From NCBI GenBank assembly GCA_963734685.1, contig CAVTIC010000007.1:682001-746000 (forward strand): 64,000 nt of DNA, in the 5' to 3' direction. Below, piece by piece: positions 53,431-63,041 of the stretch (within the stretch, counting starts at the first letter, position 1; every line of letters begins with the position of its first letter). Origin of the DNA: JAOUEA01 sp963734685. Lineage in GTDB: Bacteria; Actinomycetota; UBA4738; HRBIN12. The notes below the pieces were generated by a model. That model ran no database searches. It was given only the letters and a program-made list of their open reading frames with translations, and was not told where the DNA came from. Made by a program: the position numbers and the translations under genes.

Positions 53431-54749
53431 ACCGGATCCGCGTCCAGCGGCAACGACGCGACCACCTCGAACCCTCCGCCGAGCCTCGGTCCGACCCTCA
53501 GATGCCCGCGGAAGAGTCCGACACGCTCGCGCATGCCCAGGTGACCGTACCGTGCCCGAAGAGGATCGGGATCCTCGGTGCCGGAGCCCCACCCGTCGTC
53601 GCTGATCTTCAGATCGAGGACGGACTCGCCGTATCGGATCACCACCGCGGCGCTGGCCGGTCCGGCATGCTTCAGCACGTTGGTGAGCGCCTCCTGGACG
53701 ATGCGGAAGGCCGAGAGGTCGAGCCCTGCGGGCAACGGCCGCGGCGTGCCCTCGACCATGAGCGTGACCGGAAGGCCGGCCTCACGCACCTGAGACAGGA
53801 GGGCCTCGAGATCGTTCAGCCCAGGTTGCGGGGCCCGCACATCGGGCCGGTCGTCGTCGGTCCTCAGGAGCCCGAGGAGCCGGCGCATCTCCACGAGCGC
53901 CTCTCGGCCCGAGTCCTCGATCGAGCCCAACGCGACGCGTCCTTCCTCGGGATCGGCGTCGAACACGCGCTGGGCGGCGACCGACTGCGCGACGATCACG
54001 CTGACGTTGTGCGCCACCATGTCGTGGAGCTCGCGAGCGATCACACGACGTTCTGCGGCCACCGCTCTCAGGGCCGCCTCCTCGCGATCATGCTCGAGTC
54101 GGGCCGCCCGGTCCTCGAGGCTGATCACCTGACTCCGCTTGACCCGCAGGCCGTCGCCGATGAACCAGACGGCCCCGACGACCAGGCTCTCGGCGAAGAT
54201 CGCGTCGAGTTCGATCGGCTCCCTCGACTCGAACATGATCAGGAGCACCACGGCCGCGCTCGCGACGGCGGCCGGGATCGAGATCCTGCGATCACGGTGC
54301 GCCGCCACCGTGTACAGGGCCAACAGGAAACCGAATGAGGCGAACGACGGCAGGTATCCCAGGAAGAAGAAGAAGAACATGGCGATGCTGCACACGGCGA
54401 GGACGGCCACCGGCGCCACCCGCCTCCAGACGAGCGGCACCGTCTGCAGCAACGCGAGCGCGAGACCGAGCGTGTCGAGGGTGCGATTCGTCGTATCCGT
54501 CGCACCCTCGGGGATATCGAGATGGAGATGCACCAACAGTCCCACGAGCGATGCCGCCGTGAGCGAGGCGGCGATGAGCGTGTCCTGCACGAGCGGATCG
54601 GAGATCGCGCGCCGGAACGCCCCGCCACCGGATCCTCCACCCATGCCCGTGCGTGAGGAGACTCCGCCCCCGGATCCCGCGTTCCCCGTGCTGACACGCG
54701 CTCGGGACGTCGTGGGGGGATCTCGCTGAGCACTCTTCATGCGTCCCAC
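53427..54749 (-). CDS. Sensor histidine kinase (HisKA_3 type)
   Basis: The 440-aa product has a Gly/Ser-rich cytoplasmic start, five or six membrane spans between about residues 55 and 200, then a HisKA_3 domain with phospho-His242 in RVIARELHDMVAHNVS. A HATPase_c domain ends the protein (VQEALTNVLKHAG, then GHLGMRERV). There is no large outer sensor domain, so it may sense membrane state or small molecules, like DesK or LiaS kinases. ATG 54749 is used; ATG 54740 is possible. It pairs with the overlapping regulator gene. Confidence 0.92.
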   Translation of the reverse strand: MGRMKSAQRDPPTTSRARVSTGNAGSGGGVSSRTGMGGGSGGGAFRRAISDPLVQDTLIAASLTAASLVGLLVHLHLDIPEGATDTTNRTLDTLGLALALLQTVPLVWRRVAPVAVLAVCSIAMFFFFFLGYLPSFASFGFLLALYTVAAHRDRRISIPAAVASAAVVLLIMFESREPIELDAIFAESLVVGAVWFIGDGLRVKRSQVISLEDRAARLEHDREEAALRAVAAERRVIARELHDMVAHNVSVIVAQSVAAQRVFDADPEEGRVALGSIEDSGREALVEMRRLLGLLRTDDDRPDVRAPQPGLNDLEALLSQVREAGLPVTLMVEGTPRPLPAGLDLSAFRIVQEALTNVLKHAGPASAAVVIRYGESVLDLKISDDGWGSGTEDPDPLRARYGHLGMRERVGLFRGHLRVGPRLGGGFEVVASLPLDADPV

Positions 54750-55105
54750 CGACTCTCATCGCGGCGGCCGCAGGACGCGGACACCTCGCGGCATTCGGGT
54801 TGGCGCAAACGTAAACCCTGGAGTCGGTTCCCCTCAAGGGCCACATGTCGCATCCTGCTGCCGACCGTCGGGTGCCATCACGTCGTTGCCGCTGTCGCGG
54901 GGCGGATCGGAGCGGTGAGCCGGAGCCATGCATCCGACCTAGGCGATGATGACTACGCCGGGCGGCCTATCCACGAGGGTCATGTGGAGACGTTCGCAGC
55001 ATTGTGCCTCCCCCGAGGGCGTCGCTACGCTCCTGGATGCTGTAGGGCGATACGCCCGTAGCAGCGGCAGGGATGCCACCCGTCGATCCAGGAAACGAGG
55101 CCCGC
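54750..55105. other. Divergent intergenic region between the kinase and beta-propeller genes
   Basis: About 356 bp without a gene. On the minus strand TTGAGG (54837-54832) and TTACGT (54814-54809), 17 nt apart, could be the promoter of the kinase-regulator-RND operon. On the plus strand a GATACG near 55050 may serve the beta-propeller gene. Nothing else is seen. Confidence 0.4.
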
Positions 55106-56365
55106 GTGACCAGGAAGTCGCTCCCGCTCGCGATCGCGGTATCGATCGTGCTCGTCTCGATGCTCGCCGGCGCGGCGCGGGCCGTGCCTCCCGTCAACGC
55201 TCCCCCTTCCGGGACCGACATGCTCGACGGTCAGGTTCGTTCGCTCGGTCTCGTTGGCTCCAACATCTGGATGGGTGGAAAGTTCGGCCACGTCCTCGAC
55301 GCCGACGGGCAGGTCGCCTACGCGGCGGAGAGCCTGGCGGTCATGACGGAGAGCGGGGTCGGTCTCGACATCGCTCCCGACGTCGACGGCATGATCTGGG
55401 ATCTCTGGGTAGACGGCACCACGGTCTATGTCGCCGGCTCGTTCTCGACGGTCGGCGGGCAAGCCCGCGACAGCATCGCGGCGATCAACGGGCTGACGGG
55501 CGCCGTCCTGCCGTTCTCGGTGTCGTCGCCGTCGCTGAAGACTGTCGCCGTCGTGGGATCCGTCGTCTACGCCGGAGGCCGGGTGCTCAACGCATACACC
55601 CTCGCGGGTGCGAAGCTCGGTGGATGGGTGGCACCGAAGGCGGTCATCGACCCGGCCATCCGCGGCGGTCGGTCGAATCAAGGGACGTTCCGTGACTTGA
55701 CGCCCGGGGGTGGCGCGATCGTCGCAGCCTGCCAGTGCGACTCGATCGTCCGGGGCGGCACGTCGCAGCCGACCAAGGCCGTCGTGAAGGTCAACTCGAC
55801 CACCGGCGCGGTCTCAGGTTGGACTCCCACGGAGCTCACGTCCGCCTCCGCGGCGATGGGCCGCGACGTCCTGGTCGCCGATAACAGCGTCTACGCGGCG
55901 ATCGGCGGCTCCGATTTCATCGCCCGCTACGACCTCACGACCGGCAACGCCGTCTGGAAGGTGGACACGAACGGGTCGGCGCAGGCGCTCACGATGATGG
56001 GGAGCGACCTGATCGTGGGCGGGCATTGGGCGTGGGTCGAGGGCGGGGGCGCCACGAGTTGCTCGGACAACACCGTCTGTGTCTATCAGCCGAAGCTCGT
56101 GGCGATCGACGCGTCGACGGGTGCGATCGCGCATCACACGGAGCAGACGTCGGTCGGTCCGAGGAAGCTCGCCGACTGGGATCCGGCCTTCTGCTGCGAG
56201 TACAACGGTGTCTGGACCCTCGCGGTCGACGGCCAAGGCGATCTGTGGGTCGGCGGACAGTACACGAAGGTCGGCACGGCCTGGGACGCGGCCAGGATGA
56301 TCGTCGACACCACACCCAAGGCGCTCAACATCACTTCGCACCGCTACGTCGCCGAGCTGAGCTAG
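55106..56365 (+). CDS. Secreted beta-propeller protein
   Basis: The 419-aa product starts at GTG 55106, with GGAAACGAGG about 5 nt upstream. A Sec signal (SLPLAIAVSIVLVSMLAGAA) ends at AVPPV. The mature part is built of repeats of the form VYVAGSFSTVGGQARDSIAA and LWVGGQYTKVG, matching the delta-60/Kelch-like propeller repeats in which G-G-x-F/Y-x-x-V-G recurs. Five cysteines are concentrated in two pairs. It may bind a ligand or the cell surface. No enzymatic motif is seen. Confidence 0.72.
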   Translation: MTRKSLPLAIAVSIVLVSMLAGAARAVPPVNAPPSGTDMLDGQVRSLGLVGSNIWMGGKFGHVLDADGQVAYAAESLAVMTESGVGLDIAPDVDGMIWDLWVDGTTVYVAGSFSTVGGQARDSIAAINGLTGAVLPFSVSSPSLKTVAVVGSVVYAGGRVLNAYTLAGAKLGGWVAPKAVIDPAIRGGRSNQGTFRDLTPGGGAIVAACQCDSIVRGGTSQPTKAVVKVNSTTGAVSGWTPTELTSASAAMGRDVLVADNSVYAAIGGSDFIARYDLTTGNAVWKVDTNGSAQALTMMGSDLIVGGHWAWVEGGGATSCSDNTVCVYQPKLVAIDASTGAIAHHTEQTSVGPRKLADWDPAFCCEYNGVWTLAVDGQGDLWVGGQYTKVGTAWDAARMIVDTTPKALNITSHRYVAELS

Positions 56366-56439
56366 CCGGGTCGTCGCCTTCGAGCGTCGTGTGCCCGGCG
56401 CGGTTCGACTCGAGAGCCCGGGTCTGAGAACCTTCACCC

Positions 56440-56844
56440 ATGGTCGACCCAGAGCGCCTGCAGACGTTGCCGCTCTTCGGCGAGCTCGACGCCTACGATC
56501 TGGGCAAGGTGGCTCGATGGGTCGACGAGATCCGCGCCGCCCCCGGCGACCTTCTGATCGAGCAGGGGACGATGCCGTTCGAGCTCTTCGTGATCGAGCG
56601 AGGTCGGGTCGAGGTGGTACAGGATGGGACACAGATCGCGACGGCCGGCGCCGGCGACGTCGTCGGTGAGATCGCCCTCCTCGAGCAGCATCGGCGGATG
56701 GCGACCGTCCGAGCGCTCACGGACGTCATCGCGCTGGCCCTGCCCGTGGATGGATTGCAGGCGCTAACGGTGGAGATGCCCGAGCTCGGCGACGAGCTGC
56801 GGGGCATCATGGACCGGCGCCGGGCGGAGAACGAAGCGCGGTGA
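56440..56844 (+). CDS. Cyclic-nucleotide-binding-domain protein
   Basis: The 134-aa product is a stand-alone CNB/CAP-type beta-roll. IEQGTMPFELFVIERGRVEV and GAGDVVGEIALLEQHRRMAT are the usual motifs, the latter covering the phosphate-binding cassette in which Arg contacts the cyclic phosphate. No DNA-binding HTH follows, so it is not a full Crp-type regulator. Such proteins act as sensor subunits or are regulatory by interaction. The partner is unknown. Confidence 0.85.
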   Translation: MVDPERLQTLPLFGELDAYDLGKVARWVDEIRAAPGDLLIEQGTMPFELFVIERGRVEVVQDGTQIATAGAGDVVGEIALLEQHRRMATVRALTDVIALALPVDGLQALTVEMPELGDELRGIMDRRRAENEAR

Positions 56845-56932
56845 GGCGCAGCGGCCATGCGGCCGCCGCCTTGCGGATGTCTCGTCAGCATGCAACACTT
56901 CGACCTTGAGATGTCCGGGCTTCGCCCGGGCC

Positions 56933-56965
56933 GACGGCGGCACGACGCGGGCACGTGCCGCCGTC
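56933..56965 (+). terminator. Terminator between the CNB gene and tRNA-Val
   Basis: An 11-bp perfect stem (GACGGCGGCAC / GTGCCGCCGTC) with an 11-nt loop is followed by ATCTTTCT. It is one of the few hairpins here with a T-rich tail. Confidence 0.65.
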
Positions 56966-57042
56966 ATCTTTCTCGGATCGGCAGCCTCGGTTCGTACGTC
57001 GGATGAAGTCTCGCGTTCGGAGTTGCTATCGTTGCTCGCATC

Positions 57043-57114
57043 GGGCGCGTAGCTCAGCGGGAGAGCGCTCGCCTCACACGCGAGAGGTCGCAGGTTCAAA
57101 ACCTGCCGCGCCCA
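57043..57114 (+). tRNA. tRNA-Val (CAC)
   Basis: The acceptor stem is GGGCGCG/CGCGCCC, the anticodon loop CTCACAC on CTCGC/GCGAG, and the T-loop GTTCAAAACC. A TATCGT box at 57027-57032 may be its -10 element. CCA is not encoded. It differs from the GAC isoacceptor at 39.7 kb. Confidence 0.95.
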
Positions 57115-57237
57115 CCCGATCGGTTCTCGGCGCGCGTTGACGCCGTCGGAGGCCGCGGTTATCCGTCCCTCGGCGAAGCCGGGCGGTTCGATAGGGTTGG
57201 ACCATCCCGCCACTCCCGTCCTGCAGGAGGTCGATCC

Positions 57238-57981
57238 ATGGCCGTCACGTCTCCGTCCCTCGCCGCCGCGCGAGCGACAAAGCTCCGGAAGATCTACGGA
57301 GAGGGTGACGCTGCCGTGGAGGCCCTGAGGGGTGTGACGATCGAGTTCGCGAGCGGCGAGTTCACGGCGATCATGGGGCCTTCGGGCTCGGGCAAGTCGA
57401 CCCTGCTGCACTGCCTCGCAGGCCTCGACACCCCCACCGACGGCACCGTGTTCATCGGGGACACCGACCTGACCGACCTCAGCGAGAAGCAACTCACGGC
57501 CCTCCGCCGCGACAAGGTCGGGTTCGTGTTCCAGGCCTACAACCTCGTGCCCACGCTCACCGCCGCGGAGAACATCACGCTGCCGCTCGACATCGCCGGC
57601 CGTGACGTCGACGGAAGCTGGTACGCGAAGGTCGTCGACACGATCGGGCTGCGTGACCGACTCGACCATCGGCCGAGCGAGCTGTCCGGGGGACAGCAAC
57701 AGCGGGTCGCCGGCGCTCGCGCGCTCGTGAGCAGGCCCGACATCGTCTTCGCGGACGAGCCCACCGGCAACCTCGACTCGCGTTCGGGCGCTGAGCTCCT
57801 CGGGTTCCTCCGCGATGCCGTGACGACCTACGGGCAGACGATCGTCATGGTCACCCACGATGCCAACGCGGCGAGCTACGCCGACCGCGTCGTGTTCCTC
57901 GCCGACGGACATGTCGTCGACGAGATGCGCGAACCCACGGCCGACCGCGTGCTCGACCGGCTGAAGTCGCTGGAGCGGTAG
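57238..57981 (+). CDS. ABC transporter ATP-binding protein (MacB/LolD type)
   Basis: The 247-aa ATPase has Walker A GPSGSGKST (residues 47-55), the Q-loop FVFQAYNLVPTL, signature LSGGQQQRVAGARAL (149-163) and Walker B VFADEPTGNLD. The signature has Ala-Gly-Ala where most relatives have Ala-Ile-Ala. CAGGAGG precedes the ATG. TTGACG (57137-57142) and TATCCG (57160-57165), 17 nt apart, form a possible promoter. Its partner is the frameshifted FtsX-type permease immediately downstream. Such pairs export lipoproteins, peptides or drugs, or act as mechanotransmitters. Confidence 0.93.
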   Translation: MAVTSPSLAAARATKLRKIYGEGDAAVEALRGVTIEFASGEFTAIMGPSGSGKSTLLHCLAGLDTPTDGTVFIGDTDLTDLSEKQLTALRRDKVGFVFQAYNLVPTLTAAENITLPLDIAGRDVDGSWYAKVVDTIGLRDRLDHRPSELSGGQQQRVAGARALVSRPDIVFADEPTGNLDSRSGAELLGFLRDAVTTYGQTIVMVTHDANAASYADRVVFLADGHVVDEMREPTADRVLDRLKSLER

Positions 57982-57986
57982 AGACC

Positions 57987-60556
57987 GTGTGGCGCGCGAC
58001 CTTCAAGAGCCTGCTCGCGAAGAAGCTCCGACTCGTGCTGACCGCCGTCTCCGTCGTGCTCGGCGTGGGATTCGTCGCGGGCACCTACGTCCTCACCGAC
58101 ACGATGAATGCGGCGTTCGAAGAGTTGTTCGCGCAGACCTCGGCGGCGTCCGACGTCGTGGTGCGATCCGCTTCTGCGTTCGACTCGGCTGCGGCGGGCG
58201 CCGGCGGGGGCGGTGGGAGCGACGACCGAGCGCCGCTGCCGGAGTCGGTGCTCGACGATGTGGCTGCCGTCGCCGGGCGTGGCGATCGCGGTGGGAGACG
58301 TGCAGGGCTATGCCCAGATGGTCGACCCCGCCACCGACGAGGTGATCGGAGGTGTCGGGCCCCCGACGATCGGCACGAACTGGAACGAGCTGGCCGGCGA
58401 GGTGCTGACGCTTCGCGGCGAGAGCGTCCCGCCCGCCGGGCCCGACCAGGTCGTGATCGACGCCGCGACCGCGCGCAACGCCGACCTCGCGATCGGGGAC
58501 TCGATCCCCATCCTCTTCCAGGGGCCCCCGGGTGAGTTCACGATCGTCGGCATCGCAGGGTTCGGCGATGCGGACAACCTGGCCGGCGCCACCCTGGCCG
58601 TGTTCGACACCGAGACCGCGCAGGAGGTGCTCGACAAGCAGGGTGTCTTCGACGCGATCAGCGTCGTCGGTGACGCCGGGATCGCGGCGACCGAGCTCCG
58701 CGCCTCGGTCGACGCGGTCCTGCCGGCGGGGGCCGAGGCTGTGACGTCGACGTCGGTCGCCGAGGAGGCGTCGCAGGCATTGCAGGAGGGCCTCGGCTTC
58801 TTCCGGACGGCGTTGCTCGTGTTCGCGTTCGTCGCCTTGTTCGTGGGGTCGTTCATCATCTTCAACACGTTCTCGATCATCGTGACCCAACGCACCCGAG
58901 AGCTCGCGCTGCTGCGGGCGCTGGGCGCGTCGAGGCGACAGGTTGTCGGCTCGGTGGTGGTGGAAGCCTTCGCGGTCGGTGTGATCGCCTCGGTGGTGGG
59001 CATCGTTGCCGGCATCGGCATCGCGATCGGGCTCCAGGGTCTGCTCGGCGTGTTCAACATCGATCTGCCGAGCACGTCGATCCAGTTGCTGCCGCGCACG
59101 ATCATCGTCTCGCTTCTCGTGGGAGTCATCGTCACGGTCGTCGCCTCCATCCTTCCCGCCCGGCGTGCGGGCTCGGTGGCGCCGATCCAGGCCTTGCGTG
59201 AAGCAGCCGACGGGACGGCGACCCGGGGACTCGCCGGACGCCGGCTCGCGATCGCCGTCGGGGTGACCGCACTCGGCGCGGCAGCGCTGCTCTACGGGCT
59301 CTTCGGCGCCGAAACGAACGGCGCATCGATCGTGGGATTGGGAGCCGCGGTGACGTTCATCGGGGTGGCGATGTTGTCGCCGCTGGCGGCGAGACCCGTC
59401 GCGGGCGGATTGGGCGCCCCTCTGCGGAGGCTCTCGATGCAGGCGCGGCTCGGGCGCGAGAACGCGATGCGCAGCCCGAGGCGCACGGCCTCGACGGCGG
59501 CGGCGCTGATGATCGGGCTCGGCCTCGTGTCGATGGTCGCGATCCTCGCCGCGTCGCTGAAGGCGTCGTTCGACACGGCGCTCAACGCGACCCTCAAGGC
59601 CGATTACACCCTTTCCACGAGTTCGTTCACGTCGTTCAGCCCCCAGGTGGCTGAGCGCGTCGCCGCGTTGCCCGAGGTCGGCACGGCCTCGACGTTCAGG
59701 CAGAACGGGTTCCGCGTGAACGGCTCGACGTCGTTCGTCACGGCGGTCGACCCCTCGACGGTCGAGGAGGTCGCCACGCTCGAGGTGTCCGAGGGCTCGG
59801 TCGGGGCGTTGGCCGAGGGGACCGATACCGTGCTCGTGCATCGCGACGTGGCGGCCGACAACGGGTGGAAAGTGGGCGACGAGGTGCCTTCGGAGTTCGC
59901 GTCCTCGGGTGAGGTGCCCCTCGACGATCGTCGGTATCTACGACGAGAACCGTCTCGTCGGCGACTACGTGATCTCGCTCGCGACCTACGAAGGGCTCTA
60001 CAGCGAGCAGCTCGACTCGTTCGTGCTGGTGAAGGCGGCAGAAGGCGTGCCACTCGACGACGTCGGTACCGCGATCGAGGGAGCGGTGAAGGAGTACTCG
60101 AACGTGCAGGTGCAGGATCAGGCCGCATTCCGTGAGCAGCAGGCGGGGTTCGTCGATCAGCTGCTCGGGCTCGTGACGGCGCTGCTCGCGATGGCGATCG
60201 TGATCGCCCTGTTCGGCATCGTGAACACGCTGGGGCTCTCGATCTACGAGCGGACGAGGGAGCTGGGGCTCCTGCGCGCGGTCGGGATGAGCCGGGTGCA
60301 GGTCAAACGCATGATCAGATGGGAGTCGGTCATCATCGCGGTCTTCGGTGCCCTTCTCGGCGTCGTGATCGGGGTGCTGTTCGGGTGGGCGCTCCAGCAA
60401 GCGTTGAAGAACGACGGGGTGAGCGAGTTCGTGGTGCCGGTCGGCCAGCTCGTCGTCTACCTGGTGCTCGCCGGACTCGCCGGCGTGCTCGCAGCGATCT
60501 GGCCGGCACGCCGAGCCGCGAAGCTGAACGTGCTCGAAGCGATCTCGTACGAGTAG
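57987..60556 (+). pseudogene. FtsX/MacB-type ABC permease interrupted by two +1 frameshifts
   Basis: The permease is readable from GTG 57987 to TAG 60556 only in three successive frames. The first, to about 58276, holds the N-terminal span (VLTAVSVVLGVGFVAGTYVL). The second, to about 59920, holds one FtsX core (FNTFSIIVTQRTRELALLRA) and the MacB-like outer domain. The third holds the second FtsX core (GLSIYERTRELGLLRAVGMS). One extra base in the GGG at 58275-58277 and one in the CCCC at 59917-59920 would account for both shifts. Corrected, the protein would be about 855 aa, a normal length. Conserved motifs on all sides suggest recent decay or sequence error. Confidence 0.8.
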
Positions 60557-60572
60557 CCGAGGGCGTGGTCGC

Positions 60573-60578
60573 TATCAT
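60573..60578 (+). promoter_or_regulatory. Predicted leaderless -10 box of thrS
   Basis: TATCAT lies 6 nt before the thrS ATG and no Shine-Dalgarno sequence is present. No T-box or other attenuator could be recognised upstream; only 28 bp separate thrS from the permease gene. Confidence 0.5.
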
Positions 60579-60584
60579 GCCCGC

Positions 60585-62540
60585 ATGCCGACCCTGATCC
60601 TGCCCGAGGCCGTCCGCGTCGAGCTTCCCGAAGGTGAGCCCGTCGGCGCTGCGCTGCCCAAGGGGACGATCGTCGCTCGCGTCGACGGGGAGCTGCGCGA
60701 CCTATCGTTCGTGCCCATGGCCGACGCCGAGGTCGAGCCCATCTCGCCGCACTCCGACGAGGGTCTGCACGTGTTGCGGCACTCGACGACGCACGTACTG
60801 GCGCAAGCGGTCTGTGACCTCTATCCGGGGGCGAGGTACGCGATCGGTCCCGCCGTCACCGACGGCTTCTACTACGACTTCGACCTCCCGGAGGCGGTGC
60901 ACGCGAGCGACCTCTCGAGGATCGACCGGCGTATGCGTCAGATCGTGAAGCGGAACCAGCGCTTCGTTCGCGAGGAGGTGACACGCGGCGAAGCCCTCGA
61001 ACGCCTGCACGACCAGCCGTTCAAGGTGGAGATCATCGAGGGCATCGGCAGCGAAGAAGGAAGCGAGACCGCGTCCGAGGCCACCGCCGGCGAGACCGTG
61101 TCGCTGTACTCGAACGACGGATGGGTCGACCTGTGCATGGGTCCGCACGTGCCCCACACCGGCGTGCTCGGAGCTTTCAAGCTCACGAACGTCGCCGGTG
61201 CGTACTGGCGCGGCGACGAGCGGAACCCTCAGCTCACCCGCATCTACGGCACCGCGTGGGCGACGCAGGACGACCTCGATGCCTATCTACACCGGCTCGA
61301 GGAGGCCGAGCGCCGTGACCACCGCAAGGTCGGGGCCGAGCTCGACCTGTTCTCGTTCCCCGAGGAGATCGGTTCCGGCCTCGCCGTGTTCCACCCCAAG
61401 GGCGGTCTGGTGCGCCGCCTGATGGAGGACTACTCACGCCGCCGGCACGAGGAGGCGGGGTACGAGTTCGTCTACACCCCGCACATCACGAAGTCGGAGC
61501 TGTTCGAGATCAGTGGTCACCTGACCTGGTTCGCCGACGGCATGTTCCCGCCGATGGAGCTCGACGGTGGCACGCAGTACTACCTGAAGCCCATGAACTG
61601 CCCGATGCACATCCTGATCTTCAAGAGCCGCACGCGGAGCTACCGGGAGCTGCCGCTGCGGCTCTTCGAGTTCGGCACCGTGTACCGGTACGAGCTGTCG
61701 GGGGTCGTGCACGGGCTCACCCGCGTGCGCGGGCTCACGATGGACGATGCCCACATCTTCACCACGAAGGAGCAGCTCGGCGACGAGCTCCGGTCCGTGC
61801 TCACCTTCGTGCTGGACCTGTTGCGCGACTATGGGCTCGACGACTTCTACATGGAGCTGTCGACGCGCCCCGAGGACAAAGCCGTCGGCACGGAGGAGGA
61901 GTGGGCCGAGGCCACCGAGGCGTTGCGCCTGGCCGCCGAGGCGATGGATGTGCCGCTCGTGATGGACCCGGGTGGCGGCGCCTTCTACGGGCCGAAGATC
62001 AGCGTGCAGGCTCGAGACGCGATCGGGCGCACGTGGCAGATGTCGACGATCCAGGTCGACTTCCAGATGCCACAGCGCTTCGAGATGGAGTATTCGGGCG
62101 ACGACAACGCCCGGCACCAGCCCATCATGATCCACCGGGCGCTGTTCGGCTCGGTCGAACGCTTCTTCGGGGTGCTCACCGAGCACTACGCAGGGGCGTT
62201 CCCGCTGTGGCTCGCGCCCGAGCAGCTCCGCTTCGTGCCTGTCGCCGACCGGCACGTCGGTCGCTGCGAGGAGCTCGCCGCCAAGGCACACACGGCCGGA
62301 TTACGCTCGTTGGTCGACGATTCGAAGGAGAGCGTGGGCAAGAAGATCCGGGCGGCGCAGCTCGCGAAGGCGCCCTACACGCTCGTCGTCGGCGATCAGG
62401 AGCTCGAGTCGGGTGCCTACACCGTTCGCGACCGCTCGGGCACGGAGTTCCCAGGGGTCCCGTTCGACCGGGTCATCGATGCGTTGGTCGAGGAGGCGTC
62501 GAGTCGCTCGCTCGCCCAGACCGAGTTCGGCGCGGCCTGA
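60585..62540 (+). CDS. thrS: Threonine--tRNA ligase
   Basis: ThrRS charges tRNA-Thr and edits mis-made Ser-tRNA. The 651-aa product has an N-terminal TGS domain (to about residue 60), the editing domain (LRHSTTHVLAQAVCDLYPG), the class II core with motif 2 near YRYELSGVVHGLTRVRGLTM, zinc ligands in MNCPMH and in MIHRALFGSVERF, and the anticodon-binding domain. The ATG at 60585 matches the family and follows a -10-like box. It begins the group thrS-HIT-hydrolase. Confidence 0.97.
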   Translation: MPTLILPEAVRVELPEGEPVGAALPKGTIVARVDGELRDLSFVPMADAEVEPISPHSDEGLHVLRHSTTHVLAQAVCDLYPGARYAIGPAVTDGFYYDFDLPEAVHASDLSRIDRRMRQIVKRNQRFVREEVTRGEALERLHDQPFKVEIIEGIGSEEGSETASEATAGETVSLYSNDGWVDLCMGPHVPHTGVLGAFKLTNVAGAYWRGDERNPQLTRIYGTAWATQDDLDAYLHRLEEAERRDHRKVGAELDLFSFPEEIGSGLAVFHPKGGLVRRLMEDYSRRRHEEAGYEFVYTPHITKSELFEISGHLTWFADGMFPPMELDGGTQYYLKPMNCPMHILIFKSRTRSYRELPLRLFEFGTVYRYELSGVVHGLTRVRGLTMDDAHIFTTKEQLGDELRSVLTFVLDLLRDYGLDDFYMELSTRPEDKAVGTEEEWAEATEALRLAAEAMDVPLVMDPGGGAFYGPKISVQARDAIGRTWQMSTIQVDFQMPQRFEMEYSGDDNARHQPIMIHRALFGSVERFFGVLTEHYAGAFPLWLAPEQLRFVPVADRHVGRCEELAAKAHTAGLRSLVDDSKESVGKKIRAAQLAKAPYTLVVGDQELESGAYTVRDRSGTEFPGVPFDRVIDALVEEASSRSLAQTEFGAA

Positions 62541-62552
62541 GGGACCGACGCG

Positions 62553-63041
62553 ATGGACCACTTGTGGAGCCCGTGGCGCATGCAGTACATCGAGACCGCG
62601 CGCGACGAGCTCGAGGAAGACGGCGGGTGCGTCTTCTGCGCCGTGCCGGAACGTGAGCCTGAGCGCGTGCTCGCACGCGCGAGGCTCGCCTACGTCGTGC
62701 TGAACAAGTTCCCCTACAACCCTGGACACCTGCTCATCGTGCCCTACCGACACACCGGCGACGTCGAGGACCTGAGCGACGCCGAGAACCTCGAGCTGCA
62801 GACCCTGCTCCAACGGTCGATCCGGGCGCTGCGCGAGGAGGCGGAGCCCCACGGATACAACGTCGGCATGAACCTCGGGTCGATCTCGGGCGCCGGCATC
62901 CCGGATCACCTGCACTGGCACGTCGTGCCGCGCTGGAGCGGCGACACCAACTACATGCCCGTGATCGGTGAGGTCCGGGTGCTGCCAGAGCTGCTGGCCG
63001 ACACCGCTCGACGCCTCGCACCAAGGTTCGTTGATGCGTGA
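62553..63041 (+). CDS. HIT family protein (Ap4A phosphorylase-like)
   Basis: The 162-aa product has the histidine triad HLHWH at residues 119-123 and the N-terminal zinc pair CVFC (26-29). NKFPYNPGHLLIVPYRHTGD is also typical of actinobacterial HIT proteins with AP4A phosphorylase or nucleotidyl hydrolase activity. The gene follows thrS by 12 bp, a common arrangement in actinobacteria. The exact nucleotide substrate is not known. Confidence 0.93.
   Translation: MDHLWSPWRMQYIETARDELEEDGGCVFCAVPEREPERVLARARLAYVVLNKFPYNPGHLLIVPYRHTGDVEDLSDAENLELQTLLQRSIRALREEAEPHGYNVGMNLGSISGAGIPDHLHWHVVPRWSGDTNYMPVIGEVRVLPELLADTARRLAPRFVDA

Noticed and set aside
54809..54840. MerR-type operator near the kinase gene
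   Set aside because: The stretch AACCCTGGAGTCGGTTCC looks partly dyadic, but the promoter spacer is 17 nt, not the 19-20 nt of MerR promoters, and the arms do not match well.
57987..60556. Programmed frameshifting in the ABC permease
   Set aside because: Both shift sites are plain homopolymers without a slippery heptamer or adjacent SD-like stimulator, so error or decay is simpler.
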